A stretch of 64,000 bases of DNA, from assembly GCA_963978905.1 (NCBI GenBank), contig OZ022259.1, positions 32,155,994-32,219,993 of the forward strand, written 5' to 3'. The translations under genes were made by a program, and so were the position numbers. This document shows, in pieces, positions 10,536-21,209 of this stretch. The DNA is from Trichostrongylus colubriformis (Eukaryota; Nematoda; Chromadorea; Rhabditida; Trichostrongylidae). The first letter of the stretch is position 1. Every line of letters starts with the position of its first letter. The notes under the pieces were generated by a model. That model saw only the letters and a program-made list of their open reading frames with translations. It ran no database searches and was not told the DNA's origin.

Positions 10536-12280
10536 AGAAGATAATTAACCTATCACAAAGTAATGGCTACGTTCTGCAAGAGTTGCCTTGACTTCCGAAT
10601 TGCAGGCAAGCGCTTCTTCTATGATGAAGCTTCGAACATCGGTAAACGGCGTACTTTGAACGCTGAATAATGTCCCTTCTCTTTTCTAAAATAACATTTT
10701 GATCAATGAAAATCGCATGAGGTCTTCGAATACAACCTACTACACTTCCAGATAATGAAAGTGGCATTCACAATGCACAGAGTCATGAACATAAAAAGTG
10801 TATTCATTGCATATGAAGGTACGAATGTGGACGTACACTAATTAATTTCAGACGAAACTTATACTGATGTATTCAGTGTCAAATATGCTGCTCATCGGTG
10901 TAAAGATCATCTCACCGCAAAAGTTTTGCACTTTTACCACTGTAGTTTTCTTTTCAAGCGTTGTCAGCTCCAACGCCGCTTGCTGGCCCCTTAATTACTG
11001 TGCAACGCTCAGCACAAATGAGGTCGCTATACCTCGCGGTATTATCACATCACATGAATGCACACTACTGACCTTCGAAATCGCTTACTGTCCCTTGGAA
11101 CCAAAGAAACTGGTTCGCAGCCTTGTACAGTTTAGCTAGATGGTAGTTTTTATGAAGAACTTCGTTAAATATATTATATAGTGTGTTGCATGACTTTACC
11201 TTTTATGAGTGATTTTCTGTTTTAACGGTTCATCATAGATCGGTGGTTACGAATTTCTAGTTTGTGTATTTGTCATTTGAATAAGTAATTTCTGCATTGT
11301 GTGCAATGTTTCCAGAAACACGATTATGTAGAATACTTCACGTGATAATTCCGCAGCTCACTTGTTCTAACGAGTCGGTTCGGTACTGTTCATTGAAATC
11401 AACTGTGAGAGTTTCCAGGTGTAAACACACTCGGTCCGTTATCACTATGCTCTGGAACAGAGTTGCCTTATCAACCCGTTGGATGGCGCAGGTCGAGCGA
11501 CCGCTGTTTGCGGGTGCTCATGAAGTGGTGATTCGCAGGGGTTCGAGTCTTCTGGAGCATGAAAGTTTGCAAACGTGTAGTCGTGATTAGTTGTGTGCTC
11601 CTGCGTCCTTCCGACCGATTATTAAAGCAAAACTGCGGACCAGTTCCTTCGGTACGAAGCACTGGCCCCCCAGTCCCCTGAAAAGGAGGGGATTGGGTAG
11701 ATCACTGAGTATGAATAGTAAGCGACTAAGCGATTTCGAAGGTCAATAGTGTGCATTCGTGCGTGATAATACCGCGGGGTATGGTGACCTCATCTGTGCT
11801 GAGCGTTGCACAGTAATTAAGGGGTCAGCAAGCGGCGTTGGAGCTGACAACGCTTGAAAAGAAAACGAGAACAGTGGTAAAAGTTCAAAACTTCTGCGGT
11901 GAGATGATCTTTACACCGATGAGCAGCATATTTGACACTGAATACATCAGTATAAGCCTCGTCTGAAATAAATTAGTGTACGTCCACATTCGTACCTTCA
12001 CAGGCATCAAATATCCTTTTTAAATTCATGATTCTGTGCATTATTTGGATGCCACTTTCGTTTACTGGGAGTGTAATATGTTGTATTCGGAGACCTTATG
12101 CGATTTTCATTTATCAAACTGTTATTTTAGGAAAGAGAAGCGAAATTATGCAGCATTCAAAATACGCCGTTTACCGATGTTTGAAGCTTCATCATAGAAG
12201 AAGCGCTTGCCTGTAATTCGGAAGTCAAGGCAATTCTTGCAGAGCGTAGCCACTACTTTGTGATAGGTTAATTATCTTCT
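10536..12280. mobile_element. Foldback element with ~0.55-kb inverted arms
   Basis: Arms 10,536-11,087 and 11,724-12,280 are inverted copies, with outer ends AGAAGATAATTAACC and GGTTAATTATCTTCT, separated by a 636-bp spacer. By eye they are about 85-90 percent identical. The matching frames at 10,567-10,767 (minus) and 12,028-12,216 (plus) are translations of the arms, not evidence of a protein. The spacer carries no transposase and no clear target duplication was found. It sits between the left segmental copy and the BEL/Pao element. It could be a foldback DNA transposon or a local inverted duplication. Confidence 0.75.
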
Positions 12281-12331
12281 CTATCGCGGTTCGCGAGCAG
12301 TAAATTTGGAATTTATTAATTAAAAACCAAT

Positions 12332-12660
12332 ATGAGTCTCAAGCGATTGAACAGACTCATGCGCTGTCTTTTGGTAGCGAAAAACCTCTTCTCAGAAAGC
12401 CAGCTGCGTCGCCTCTATAAAGCCTACCGTACCATCATGTCACTTGTTATTCATTCGATGACAGTTCGCTGGATTCATCAATTTCTCACTTTTGCGAATT
12501 TTACTGATTTTTTTCATTTATTTGCAATATTCTCCTTATCTCAGTTATTTGTTCTTGCCGAGTAGTTCGTTATTCTCATTGTATTGCTCATATTTTCATA
12601 ATTTTCATTGTTTAATTACCCAAGTTTGAGGTCGATTGGGTGCGATTGTCACAATAAACA
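12332..12660 (+). mobile_element. Candidate 5' LTR of the BEL/Pao element
   Basis: The stretch begins TGAGTCTC and ends ACAATAAACA. It contains a TATA-like CTATAAAGCC at about 12,416 and an AATAAA at 12,653, arranged as in an LTR with promoter and polyadenylation signals. A possible primer-binding segment (TTTGGTGCTAAACTCG) follows immediately. The gag start lies about 245 bp downstream. No second LTR could be found, so the boundaries are inferred. Confidence 0.4.
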
Positions 12661-12906
12661 ATTTGGTGCTAAACTCGTGAAGGAACTTAGTTATGGTGCA
12701 TCGGAACCTATAGGACCCGGCAAACGATATCTATATATTCACACAAGAACACGTGATACAGGTACGAATGGAAGTTCGAAAATTTAGTTGCTTTTGAGCT
12801 AGTGTATAGTTGTGTAGACCTTTGATTTTCGAGATTTTCCTTTTTCGTTTCGTTCGTTTTCTTCTTTCGTTCAATTGCAATTGGTGTCCATTTTTCCGCA
12901 ATTTGA

Positions 12907-14070
12907 ATGAGTGGGTCAGTAACGCTGAGAGTCAGGAAAAGTCTTTTAACTAGGTATAGTAACACGCTTAATGATATAGTTACAACAAACAGCGAGGTAG
13001 CAACAAGTGCGACATCTATCCAAACATTAGATGAGGTTCTAGCGGCCTTAAAGGCAAGTACTAAACTGGTGTTAGAGACGCTTTTGCAATTTACGGAGAT
13101 GTTAGATGATTTCGAAGAACCCCTGAGCGAAGATCAGGAAGCAAAGTCCCAAGAATATCTCGATAATATTCAAAATATCATGGAGAAGGCTCAAACACTT
13201 GTAATCAATATTGAGGCAAGGAAGGCAGGAATGCAAGAAGCCAGAGTGAGCCACGTATCAAGGCACGGGTCACCCAATCGGACGAAAATAGAATTACCTG
13301 CGATTCCCATACCTCAGTTTTCAGGAAAGTTAGGAGAGTTTGATAATTTTTGTGCTTTATTTGAAGCTAATGTTCATTCGCAAAATTTAACAAATTTGCA
13401 AAAATTCAATTATCTCCTCAAAGCACTGAAAGGGGAAGCTCGAGAGGCGATAAGAAAATATGCAATAAACGAAGAAAATTACCTTCAGGTGTTAGAGTTA
13501 CTCAAATCAAAATATGGAGACAAATCTAAACTTGTGCGACATTTGCAGTCCCGTCTCGAAACAGCCGCGGGTAGAGGGAAGACCATAAAAGATCAGCGTC
13601 AGCTTCTAGACTACATAACGTCACTCACATCTCAACTTAGCCAACTAGGAGTTAATCTAAACGGTTCCTTCATAACGCAAAAAGTACTGGGAAAGTTCCA
13701 AATAGAATTCCAACGTAAAATACTAAAACAGTTTTGCACCAAAAACATTAATGATGAAGATTGGAATGTTAAAGAGTTAATAACAGAGATGGAAAAAGTT
13801 GTCTCAGCAGAAGAGCAAGTGCTTGAAATGCTGCAAGACAAAGAGACTCGCATTCAGCGAGGACACAAAGGGCCACAACTTCAAAACCAACCCGACGGGG
13901 TTCGGGCACGAAGTGGGACGGTACCTCAGAGAAAATGTTTCTATTGTGAGAGCACGGACCATAATGCGTTACGGTGCTCAAAGATTTCCTCTTCGAAGGA
14001 ACGTCTTGAGTTTTTTAAAACGCGCGAATTGTGGCAGACAAAATCATTTTGTGCGCGAATGTTTACGTAA
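12907..14070 (+). pseudogene. BEL/Pao-type retrotransposon gag
   Basis: This 387-codon frame encodes the structural Gag of a BEL/Pao LTR retrotransposon. Residues 1-120 are a helical, acidic N-terminal region. A DUF1759-type Gag core follows (about 130-300), starting at LPAIPIPQFSGKLGEF and including FNYLLKALKGEAREAI. Near residue 344 is a zinc knuckle CFYCESTDHNALRC that fits C-X2-C-X4-H-X4-C exactly. The frame then breaks near 14,025: the natural continuation (NHFVRECLRKGCNRC) is in another frame up to about 14,130, and the protease is in the third. It therefore cannot make a Gag-Pol protein as read. It is not related to the surrounding foldback elements and is interrupted downstream by the giant inverted repeat. 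Confidence 0.85.
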
Positions 14071-14109
14071 AGGTTGCAATAGATGCGACAATAAAAACAT
14101 CACTTCTCA

Positions 14110-14623
14110 GTGTGTCCCAAACTCGTGGAGGGATCAATTGATCACTCAAGAAAAGGCGCGAGGACAAGCGCAAATTATTCCCGACCCACAAAAGATAGTG
14201 GGGAGAAAACAGGGAAACCGCCTAGAAAGGCGAATGCACAGAGTTTGGAGAGTGCAATAATCATACAAAACACTGAGGCTCGCATACAGGAGGAGGCGCT
14301 CAGTGCAGAAATTCAGAGTATTACTGAAGGGGATACAGAAGAGAAGAATGAGGTATATTTACTTACGGGAACCGCGCGCATTAGTAATCCAAAGACACAT
14401 CAATTGCAGAGGGTTCATATTCTGCTGGATACAGGAGCAGATAAGTCATTTATTCAAACTGAACTCGCCAATGAGTTACAGTTACCAGTGATACGTACTG
14501 TCAACCTGTCAATGTACACATTTGGGGAAAAAGATCCCAAAACAAAAGAGTATAAAGTGACCAGACTACGCATATGGGATAACGAGGGTCAGCCAATTGA
14601 CTTAACCCTCCATAACACAGATA
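14110..14623 (+). pseudogene. BEL/Pao protease region, truncated by the inverted repeat
   Basis: The frame contains an aspartic protease core: HILLDTGADKSFI with DTGA at 14,428-14,439, followed by ELANELQLPV. This is the BEL/Pao retropepsin that would process Gag-Pol. Upstream residues are a Lys/Glu-rich linker. Retrotransposon sequence ends at about 14,623; the last dozen codons of the frame are already inverted-repeat sequence. No reverse transcriptase, RNase H or integrase of this family occurs anywhere else in the window, so the 3' part is either deleted or outside the window. Confidence 0.8.
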
Positions 14624-15028
14624 GGTTGGCAAGGTCATCAATGGTGCTGGATTCAAACTGATACCAAGCGGAAGGTGCGGTTGCAGTGCGTTCGATGGGG
14701 AGTGTCACCGAATCCGTTGCGCGTTTCAAGGTGACGATGGAGGGGCGCTCACAGTGGCAGTGTGTAGTGATATAAGGTCATCATCAACGGCGACGAGAGA
14801 TCTGAAATGAAAATGACTGACATACTGCGTAAGGAGCGTCGGAAGTCAAAAGCCGCAAATTCGTTACGCGATTCGGAGTGACGCTGGACCGCAGTAACGG
14901 TGGGTGATCTAATATGATAAACGACGATATGGTATGACTGGTAGACGCCTGTGAGGAAAGCCGGGAGACATATGTCACATAACCTTAGTGGTCTCCGGTC
15001 GAAATTGATAACGACCAATAAAGGTTGA

Positions 15029-17410
15029 TTACTTACTTACTTATCCTCCTTAGCTCGCATTAAGTGCTGCTGTAAGTGCCACTGGAGTGCGCAAGGTCTT
15101 CACAGTTCTCCTCCACTGCAATCTGTCCATAGCCACTATCTTTGCTTGCTGAATACTAAGTCTGCAATTAGAAAGATCTTTCGATATCTGTTTCAACCAT
15201 GTTTTCTTCGGTGCTCCGCGCTGAATCTTCCAGTTATGTGGTCGAGTTCTCCATAAGGTCTTATGGGGATATCGTTCCGGCTGCATTCTGCAAACATGGC
15301 CACACCAACGAGCCGTCGCTGTTGAATTTCCATTTCGACGATTGTTTGGCGACAGCATCGGTGCCTTATCACTTCGTTTTTCAGTCCGGAGAAGCGATAC
15401 ACCGAGTATACGTCTATAGCATCTCATTTGAAAGGATTGCAATTTTCGTATGTAGATCGCAGTAATGTCCAAGTTTCAGAGCCGTAAAGAAGCACTGGTA
15501 CCACCAGGGAGCGAAAGATCTTCATTTTCAAGTGTATCGTTATGTCATGTTTCTTCCACACACACCAGGAAAGGGTGCCAAAAACTTTCGACCCGATACA
15601 CCGATCCGATACACAACTTCTGTTGATGACGCTACTTTCTGCTCCTCCACAGTCGAGCCCAGATACTTGAAATGTGGAACTCGTTCAAAAACATTTCCAT
15701 TCAGATGCACCGGTGCAGCACTTCCGTCAGATGTGAGAACCTTCGTTTTATCAGTATTGATGACTAATCCATACGACCTTGCAGCTCTTTCAATTCTGGA
15801 CACTATTTCACAAGCTTCAGTACCATCATTGGCAAAGGTAGCGACGTCATCAGCATACATGAGATCCGTGATAAATTGTCCATCTCCAAACTGTATGCCT
15901 GTTGGATTCACTCGAGCGGATTTCATGATGGCGTCAATGACAGTATTGAAGAGTACTGGTGACAACACGCATCCCTGACGAACGCCAGTGTTGACTACAA
16001 AATCTTCCGACAGTTCTCCCTTTATGTGAACTCTGCTGTGGGAGTCTTCATATGCGTTGCGTAGTAGTCGAGTTAGAGTATCGGGTGTGCCTTCCGCAGC
16101 AAGCGTTTCCCAAAGAGCCACCCGGTTGACGCTGTCGAATGCAGAAGCGAAGTCAATGAACACGACGAAGAGGCGCTTCCCGCAGCGAACACGTTCCTCT
16201 AGGACTTGCGTCAGGGTGAAAATTTGGTCAGAACATCGACAATTTGGACGAAAACCCGCTTGTTCCTCCCGAGTCATCTGTTTTCGTCGTCGCTGGATTC
16301 GCCCGAGTATGATTTTCGTGAAGACCTTCCCAATAATAGATAACAAGCTAATTCCGCGATAGTTCTTGCATTCGTGAGTATCTCCTTTCTTATGAATTGG
16401 TATGACGATCGCCTGCTTCCACAAAGTAGGTATACTTTCGGAAGTTCAAACAAGATGTAGCAGTAGTGCAGTCGTTGTCACCACCAGCTATCAAGGCTTC
16501 AGCTGACACACCATCGTTTCCCGCTGATTTCCCACGCTTCAAGTGATTCTTCGTAGTTCCAATTTCACCGATATCAGGGGGTTCCGCGGAAATGCGATCG
16601 AACTATCGATTGTGAGAAGAATTCGGCTGCAATTCATTTGGTATGGGATGGTTGTGGAGCTGGTAAAAATTTTCTTCCCACCTGCCAAGTCGCTCTGTAC
16701 GTGATCGTACGTAGCTGCCATCACTTTTCTTGATGTTGTCATCGACGCTTCTAATCTTCCCTCCAAGACGGCGAAGAGTTGCATATAGTCGACGATAATC
16801 TCTGCGGTTGGCCTGATTCTCAAGTTTTGCTGCAACACTGTACCAGTTTTGTTTCCTTTCCATTCTGAGACGACTAGGTACGACGCGATGAAGCCCCCGG
16901 CATTTTGTAAGTCAGTCAGTTTGCATTGTTTTCGTTGATTCACTAGATCAAGAGTTTCATCGGAAATCCATGCTTGGGTGCGATGCCGGCGAAGTGGACA
17001 CGTGGATATGGCGGACTTAGCAACAACCGCAGCAAATTGATCAGTTGCATCGTCAGCATTTTCGGATGTTGGTAGAACAGCGAACCTGTTTGACAGAGAT
17101 ATTTGGAAGTGCTATCTATAGATAGAGTCATCCAATTTGCTCCAATCTCTGCGTGATGGTATGTTCGCTGATGTCTGGTGGCTCTTCAGTTTCAGTCGTA
17201 CGCACGCAAACACAAGATGATGATCAGATCCGCAGTCAGCTCCTCGCATGACACGAATATCCGCGAAAGAGGATTGAAATCAGCTTGGAATGAGAAAGTA
17301 GTCGAGCATAGCCAGATCCCTTCCATTGGGGGACCGCTATGGGTCATTAACAAAAAGATGGATGTAATTCGGTGTACTCATACGATACAACCACTCGGAT
17401 TGTAGTGTTC
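15029..17410 (-). mobile_element. 5'-truncated RTE-like LINE, left arm
   Basis: Non-LTR retrotransposon on the minus strand. From its 5' side it has the end of an AP-type endonuclease (LDYFLIPS, then GSDHHLV, near 17,200-17,380) and a linker. The reverse transcriptase (15,540-16,424) has AGFRPNCRCSDQI, FVVFIDFASAFDSV (motif A), GVRQGCVLSP (motif B) and YADDVATFA (catalytic YADD). The C-terminal region (15,050-15,472) has RKLQSFQMRCYRRILG. The 3' end is a short TAAG tandem (15,029-15,045 on the plus strand as CTTA repeats), typical of RTE-clade tails. The 5' end is truncated at about 17,410 against foldback-family sequence. A 2-bp insertion near 15,595 and shared frameshifts break the frame, so it is inactive. 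Confidence 0.85.
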
Positions 17411-19508
17411 GCCACTGGGTGAGCACATTTCCGTTATGTTATGATATCAGTTGTTTGATGTATCTAGTGCCTAACTGGCCAGACTGTTGGAAATGTGTCG
17501 AACTTAGACACTCCGATTAAACGTAAGTGATCAAAAAGAAATCCAGGTTTGTAGTTGCGATGCTACTGAACCATTCTCTGATGCGGTAACAGGAACAGTA
17601 CACCGTATCGACTACTGGTTACATGAAATTCCAATGGTTGTCATGTCAAGGAAATGGTAAGCATCGGCAATCAACAAATGGTTCTTCCCAGTAGAAAGAG
17701 ATGTCCAATTATCAGACAAATCAGTGAAGCTATCGCACGGCACTGCTCGAGTAAGACGTTAGAGTTGCATACTAAGGAAGTGGGCGAGATTGAGCAACTG
17801 CTATCAGGTGAGTTAATATCGCATAATTCCATGCTGTGATAAACGCATTACTGAGCGCTGGCTCGACTCTAGCTCCACAAATATTCAGCAAAACTCAGGA
17901 TTTGATGTAAGTAAGAGGTCAAAACAACCTTTCAGATATCAGAGTACGAATCATGTTCACTTGCTGCGAATTAGGTGCCTAAGCCTTATTGTTGGTTGAT
18001 GATTCAGTCCTTTATCACTGCATATAGCATCTGCGCCTTTCTATGATTCAGCGCTCTTCACTTTTGTAACAACTGATATCGGATCAGGAAGAAATCTGTT
18101 GAAGAAAAATGTTGTTGAATCACTGATCATTTGACATTCAGGTTGAATGGTCATTATTTGAGAGTTTAGATAGTATAGCGCTCAATTTTTGGGTTCGATG
18201 GCGTCGACAAGCATCAATTTGTCCATCCTTTATGCATCTAACTCCCATATCTTCGTATTAGAGTGAATTGCCAGCCACTCATGCCTATCATTTGCTGAAC
18301 ATGCAGCACTACTCTTTGGAAGTTTCGATGATCTAGCCAACAATACCCTTTGTTGCTCTTACAACTAGCACTGCTTTGAAAAATGGTTCACTGCTTTGCC
18401 ACTGCAAATTTAGATAGCATCTAGACATTTATGTGGATCGCAATATCAGATGACAGACGGCACTATTTGGATGGCAAGATAGCTCAGCGTTTGATACGTC
18501 GCTGAGCACAATTCAGATATGCTCACACGGTGACTGTGAGCATCATACGTCAGCTGTGATGATCGTATCAAAGTAGTAACCGGCGTGCAGGATTTTCCAT
18601 CAACTTGCTAGTGAACCCTATCGGCCTTAGCAGTCGTTATCAGATTCGATCCGCCACCTATCAGGTTCCCTACAACTATTAGTGTGAACACTCCACTGTC
18701 AGTTTAGAAAGCGCAACGACTTCTGTGACTTGTACCCTCTGACGTTCCTTATCGAATTTGGTCAACAGTTATTATTCTGAAGCACCCACCACTAATGTCT
18801 TCGTTCCACCCCTCAAAACACCTATGAGTGTGAGGTTGAAGCCAAAAGCGAGAAGGATCTGGCAACGTTAGCCTTTTTACTCGCCATATCAGCCCTTATC
18901 TTGCTATCAGTTTCGTGTCCTCACCACTGATGTCCCCTTAATGCCCCTATATCGTTTGCATCATTCAGGATCCCATCATTGCTGTGATGCGAGATGTGAA
19001 TTTCGTGACACACAGACAGATGCATACACATGCGGACAGACATATCTATCGGATTGTCTGTACTAGGATGGGCGGAGGTGGTGCAGAGACAGGTGGCGCG
19101 CATCTCACTCTCATGGTGCGGGAATCAAATCCTCCAATAACTCCCGCGCAGGCCAACCAAGCCTCCCATTTCTCCGGGGTCGCTAAATTGGGACCAGACT
19201 AGTCCGGGAGGATAAAAATACTGACTTGGTCACCGCAAATCATTGTATAGGCCACATCACATTCACCAGCCACGACGATTCTCAATGGAACTAGAAGTGC
19301 GGTGCATTACAAGAAGGGATTGATTAACGCCGAAAAACTTAATCCTTTTTAAACTTTTTATCCTGTACTAGGACTGCTATCGATCGATGCAACCTAATTC
19401 ACGCCTAACAGCCGCTAGACTACATGATTTCTTACACAGTGGTGAGGTGGCCTTCTAAAGAGCGCAGTGGAGAGGGCTGAGGTTTCCATGGTGCACTAGC
19501 AGTGATGT
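17411..19508. repeat. Foldback-family modules in the left arm
   Basis: Sequence from 17,411 to about 18,600 resembles the C module of the family (a GATATCA...GATGTATC...TGCCTA block at about 17,450). From about 18,600 to 18,960 are two diverged ~146-bp B units with CCTTATCGAATTT and CGCCATATCAGCCCTTATC. At 18,980-19,075 is an A terminus in minus orientation (GCGAGATGTGAATTTCGTGAC...CAGACAGATG). The stretch 19,076-19,508 has no recognisable content. The 61-aa to 75-aa frames here are not supported as genes. Confidence 0.6.
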
Positions 19509-19859
19509 TTGTCCTTGGATCCGATCTTTGTCCTTTATGAATGTTTTGCTCACGAAGCAGCAATGATGTCCAACTTCTGCATAAAAACTTTCCTTTTATT
19601 TTTCACACTTTCTTCGTTTTGCCCCTTACTGTTCTTGACCACTAGTTTTATGTACTTATCTATTGAGACGAGCTCTGCTGCCCTGAAGCTTCCGTAACTG
19701 TTCGCATTTCAGTTCTTTATCGACTTCTTCCTTATGCTGTCGATAAATGCCTACAGCATCATTTTCCTGAGCAGCGCCTTACGACAAGAATTCCGACAAC
19801 GGCTGTGCTGGAAACCTGTTGAAACGCATTCATACCATACGACTGTTACAGTCTTTTGA
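19509..19859 (+). pseudogene. Chemoreceptor (7TM) fragment, TM6-TM7, left arm
   Basis: The plus frame encodes two hydrophobic helices: KTFLLFFTLSSFCPLLFLTT (TM6-like), then, after an in-frame TAA at 19,695-19,697, FFIDFFLMLSINAYSIIFL followed by SSALRQEFRQRLCW. The last block matches the conserved end of TM7 in nematode serpentine receptors, where a small-residue/Ser stretch is followed by LR.E...R. It is not the partner of the Srg/Srv-like gene at 41-42 kb: the orientation is opposite and no linking exons exist. No TM1-TM5 sequence precedes it, so it is a gene fragment carried inside the repeat. Confidence 0.6.
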
Positions 19860-20296
19860 ACACATTTGTTGGAAGACTGGAAAAATCGGCATTCATTACT
19901 CTTATTTTTTGCTTTTATCAGAATACTTGTAGTTATTGGTTTTCATGATAAATTTGTACGCACTCTGTGAAAAGATATTGTGCAGTGTCACAAGAAGTGA
20001 TCTTAAGAGAAAAAACTGAACTGAGACGAACCTCGCCTGGAATTGGCACCTGATCAGCCAGCAGAGCTGTGGTTCTTTATCTCTAAATTGGTAATATTTC
20101 CGTCAATATAGTGACATTTTTGATGTTATTTTCAAGTGCGTATTTATAGCCAATAAACTTGTTATTAAGTGCATCTGACAATATTTAAGCAGATAAACTT
20201 CTCATCACAACCATTATTAATGAGCGCTCTAACCAAAAATCTTATTTCGTCGCAAAAGGGGCTGGAAAGTGTGAGTGTTATCTATCCCAAGTGAAG

Positions 20297-20353
20297 TATC
20301 AGCCACTGTAAGAAGTTGTCAGTGAAACTGACAACTTCTTACAGTGGCTGATA
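20297..20353. repeat. Perfect 27-bp hairpin at the inner end of the left arm
   Basis: Bases 20,297-20,323 are the exact reverse complement of 20,327-20,353, with a 3-nt loop GAA. The right half is ordinary family sequence (also at 21,668-21,705), whereas the left half is its inverted copy. Only two bases separate the hairpin from the end of the giant arm. Confidence 0.95.
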
Positions 20354-20842
20354 AGAAACCGTTAGGAACTGGATGGGATGAAATCCTTCACATCGTTTGC
20401 TACTACTATACGACCGCTCTAGCGTCTGCCGCTCAGTGCCTTTGGATGAACATACTTTATTTATGTTCTGATATCACTAGCCGATGTATCGACCGCTGAA
20501 TTGCCTAGCGTTCCAAATAACGGTACATTTCTCTTGATACTGCAATCTACATTGACAACCATGATACAACCTATATTTGTGATAGCAAAGCAAGCGGTTT
20601 ACTCGGAATCATTTTCTAATGCGGTACTGGCAGCAACACTGGGTTCGACCATTAGACTACGTAAAATGCCAGTTAGTGAAGCATGTTAACGAAAACGATA
20701 AACGTCGATAATCGGGATATGGATCTACCATTAATAATTAGATGTTTAGCAAATGAACGAATTGTTACCAATCGACGCAATCGAATACAAAACTATCGAT
20801 GCCCAAACCATCCAAACTCCCAATGATGACCTAAAACATTTA
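20354..20842 (+). repeat. Foldback-family C module, plus orientation
   Basis: It starts GCTGATAAGAAACC and includes TGGGATGAAATCCTTCAC and a TGATACAACCTATATTTGTG block. The same module occurs at 21,675-21,830 (plus), 21,830-22,230 (minus), 22,940-23,430 (minus) and 27,960-28,450 (minus). The 62-aa frame 20,501-20,689 and the 81-aa frame 23,078-23,323 are translations of two of these copies; no protein function is indicated. Confidence 0.7.
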
Positions 20843-21100
20843 GCTGAACACACTATTGCGCGCGATTCCTGTCGATTACGTGCAAAATAGGATCGGCAAA
20901 GCGGCTGAAGTGCATTGATACCAAAATGCTTTCTATCATGCCACTTCTCTGCTTTTTTCCCAATTAAATAGCTCTACTGAAAGCAGAGGAGAGAAAATTC
21001 GCAATCAATTCCATACACAATTGTGGTTGTGCCGATCAAACCCATTTTGCACAACACCGCCATCAATCGCACGCAGTAGTGTGCCCTCACCAGCTGGTAC
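20843..21100. repeat. Palindromic P module, copy 1
   Basis: The two halves are inverted copies: left CACACTATTGCGCGCGATT..., right ...CGCACGCAGTAGTGTG. In both, the motif runs through GTGCAAAATGGGTT or its complement toward the centre. Related palindromes are at 22,692-22,939 and 27,663-27,930, and a half copy is at 59,228-59,300. The outer edge reads CCAGCTGG followed by TATATA-like sequence. Confidence 0.7.
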
Positions 21101-21209
21101 CTATATATGCGTGTGAAGTGTACTACACGTGTATGTCCAGAAGAAATTGCTGGAAAGCAGTTTGAAGGGAAAAAGCGCGTATTTAAAAAAGGAAAAAACT
21201 TTTTCGACA

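Larger units (their letters stand above)
14624..20294. repeat. Giant inverted repeat, left arm
   Basis: The arm is near-identical (about 99 percent by eye) to the reverse complement of 31,687-37,338. Paired coordinates sum to 51,962-51,965 through most of the arm. It contains a remnant of the foldback family at the outer end, an RTE-like LINE (15,029-17,410), family modules (17,410-19,010) and a chemoreceptor fragment (19,509-19,859). The outer end abuts the BEL/Pao protease; the inner end abuts a perfect 27-bp hairpin. Confidence 0.95.

Noticed and set aside
10567..12216. Paired frames at 10,567-10,767 and 12,028-12,216 as a gene pair
   Set aside because: They are translations of the two arms of one inverted repeat.
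20501..20689. Frame conserved with 23,078-23,323 (TMIQPIFVIAKQAVYSES)
   Set aside because: The conservation is at DNA level within the C module. The third copy (28.2 kb) breaks the frame, and there is no codon-level pattern suggesting a protein.
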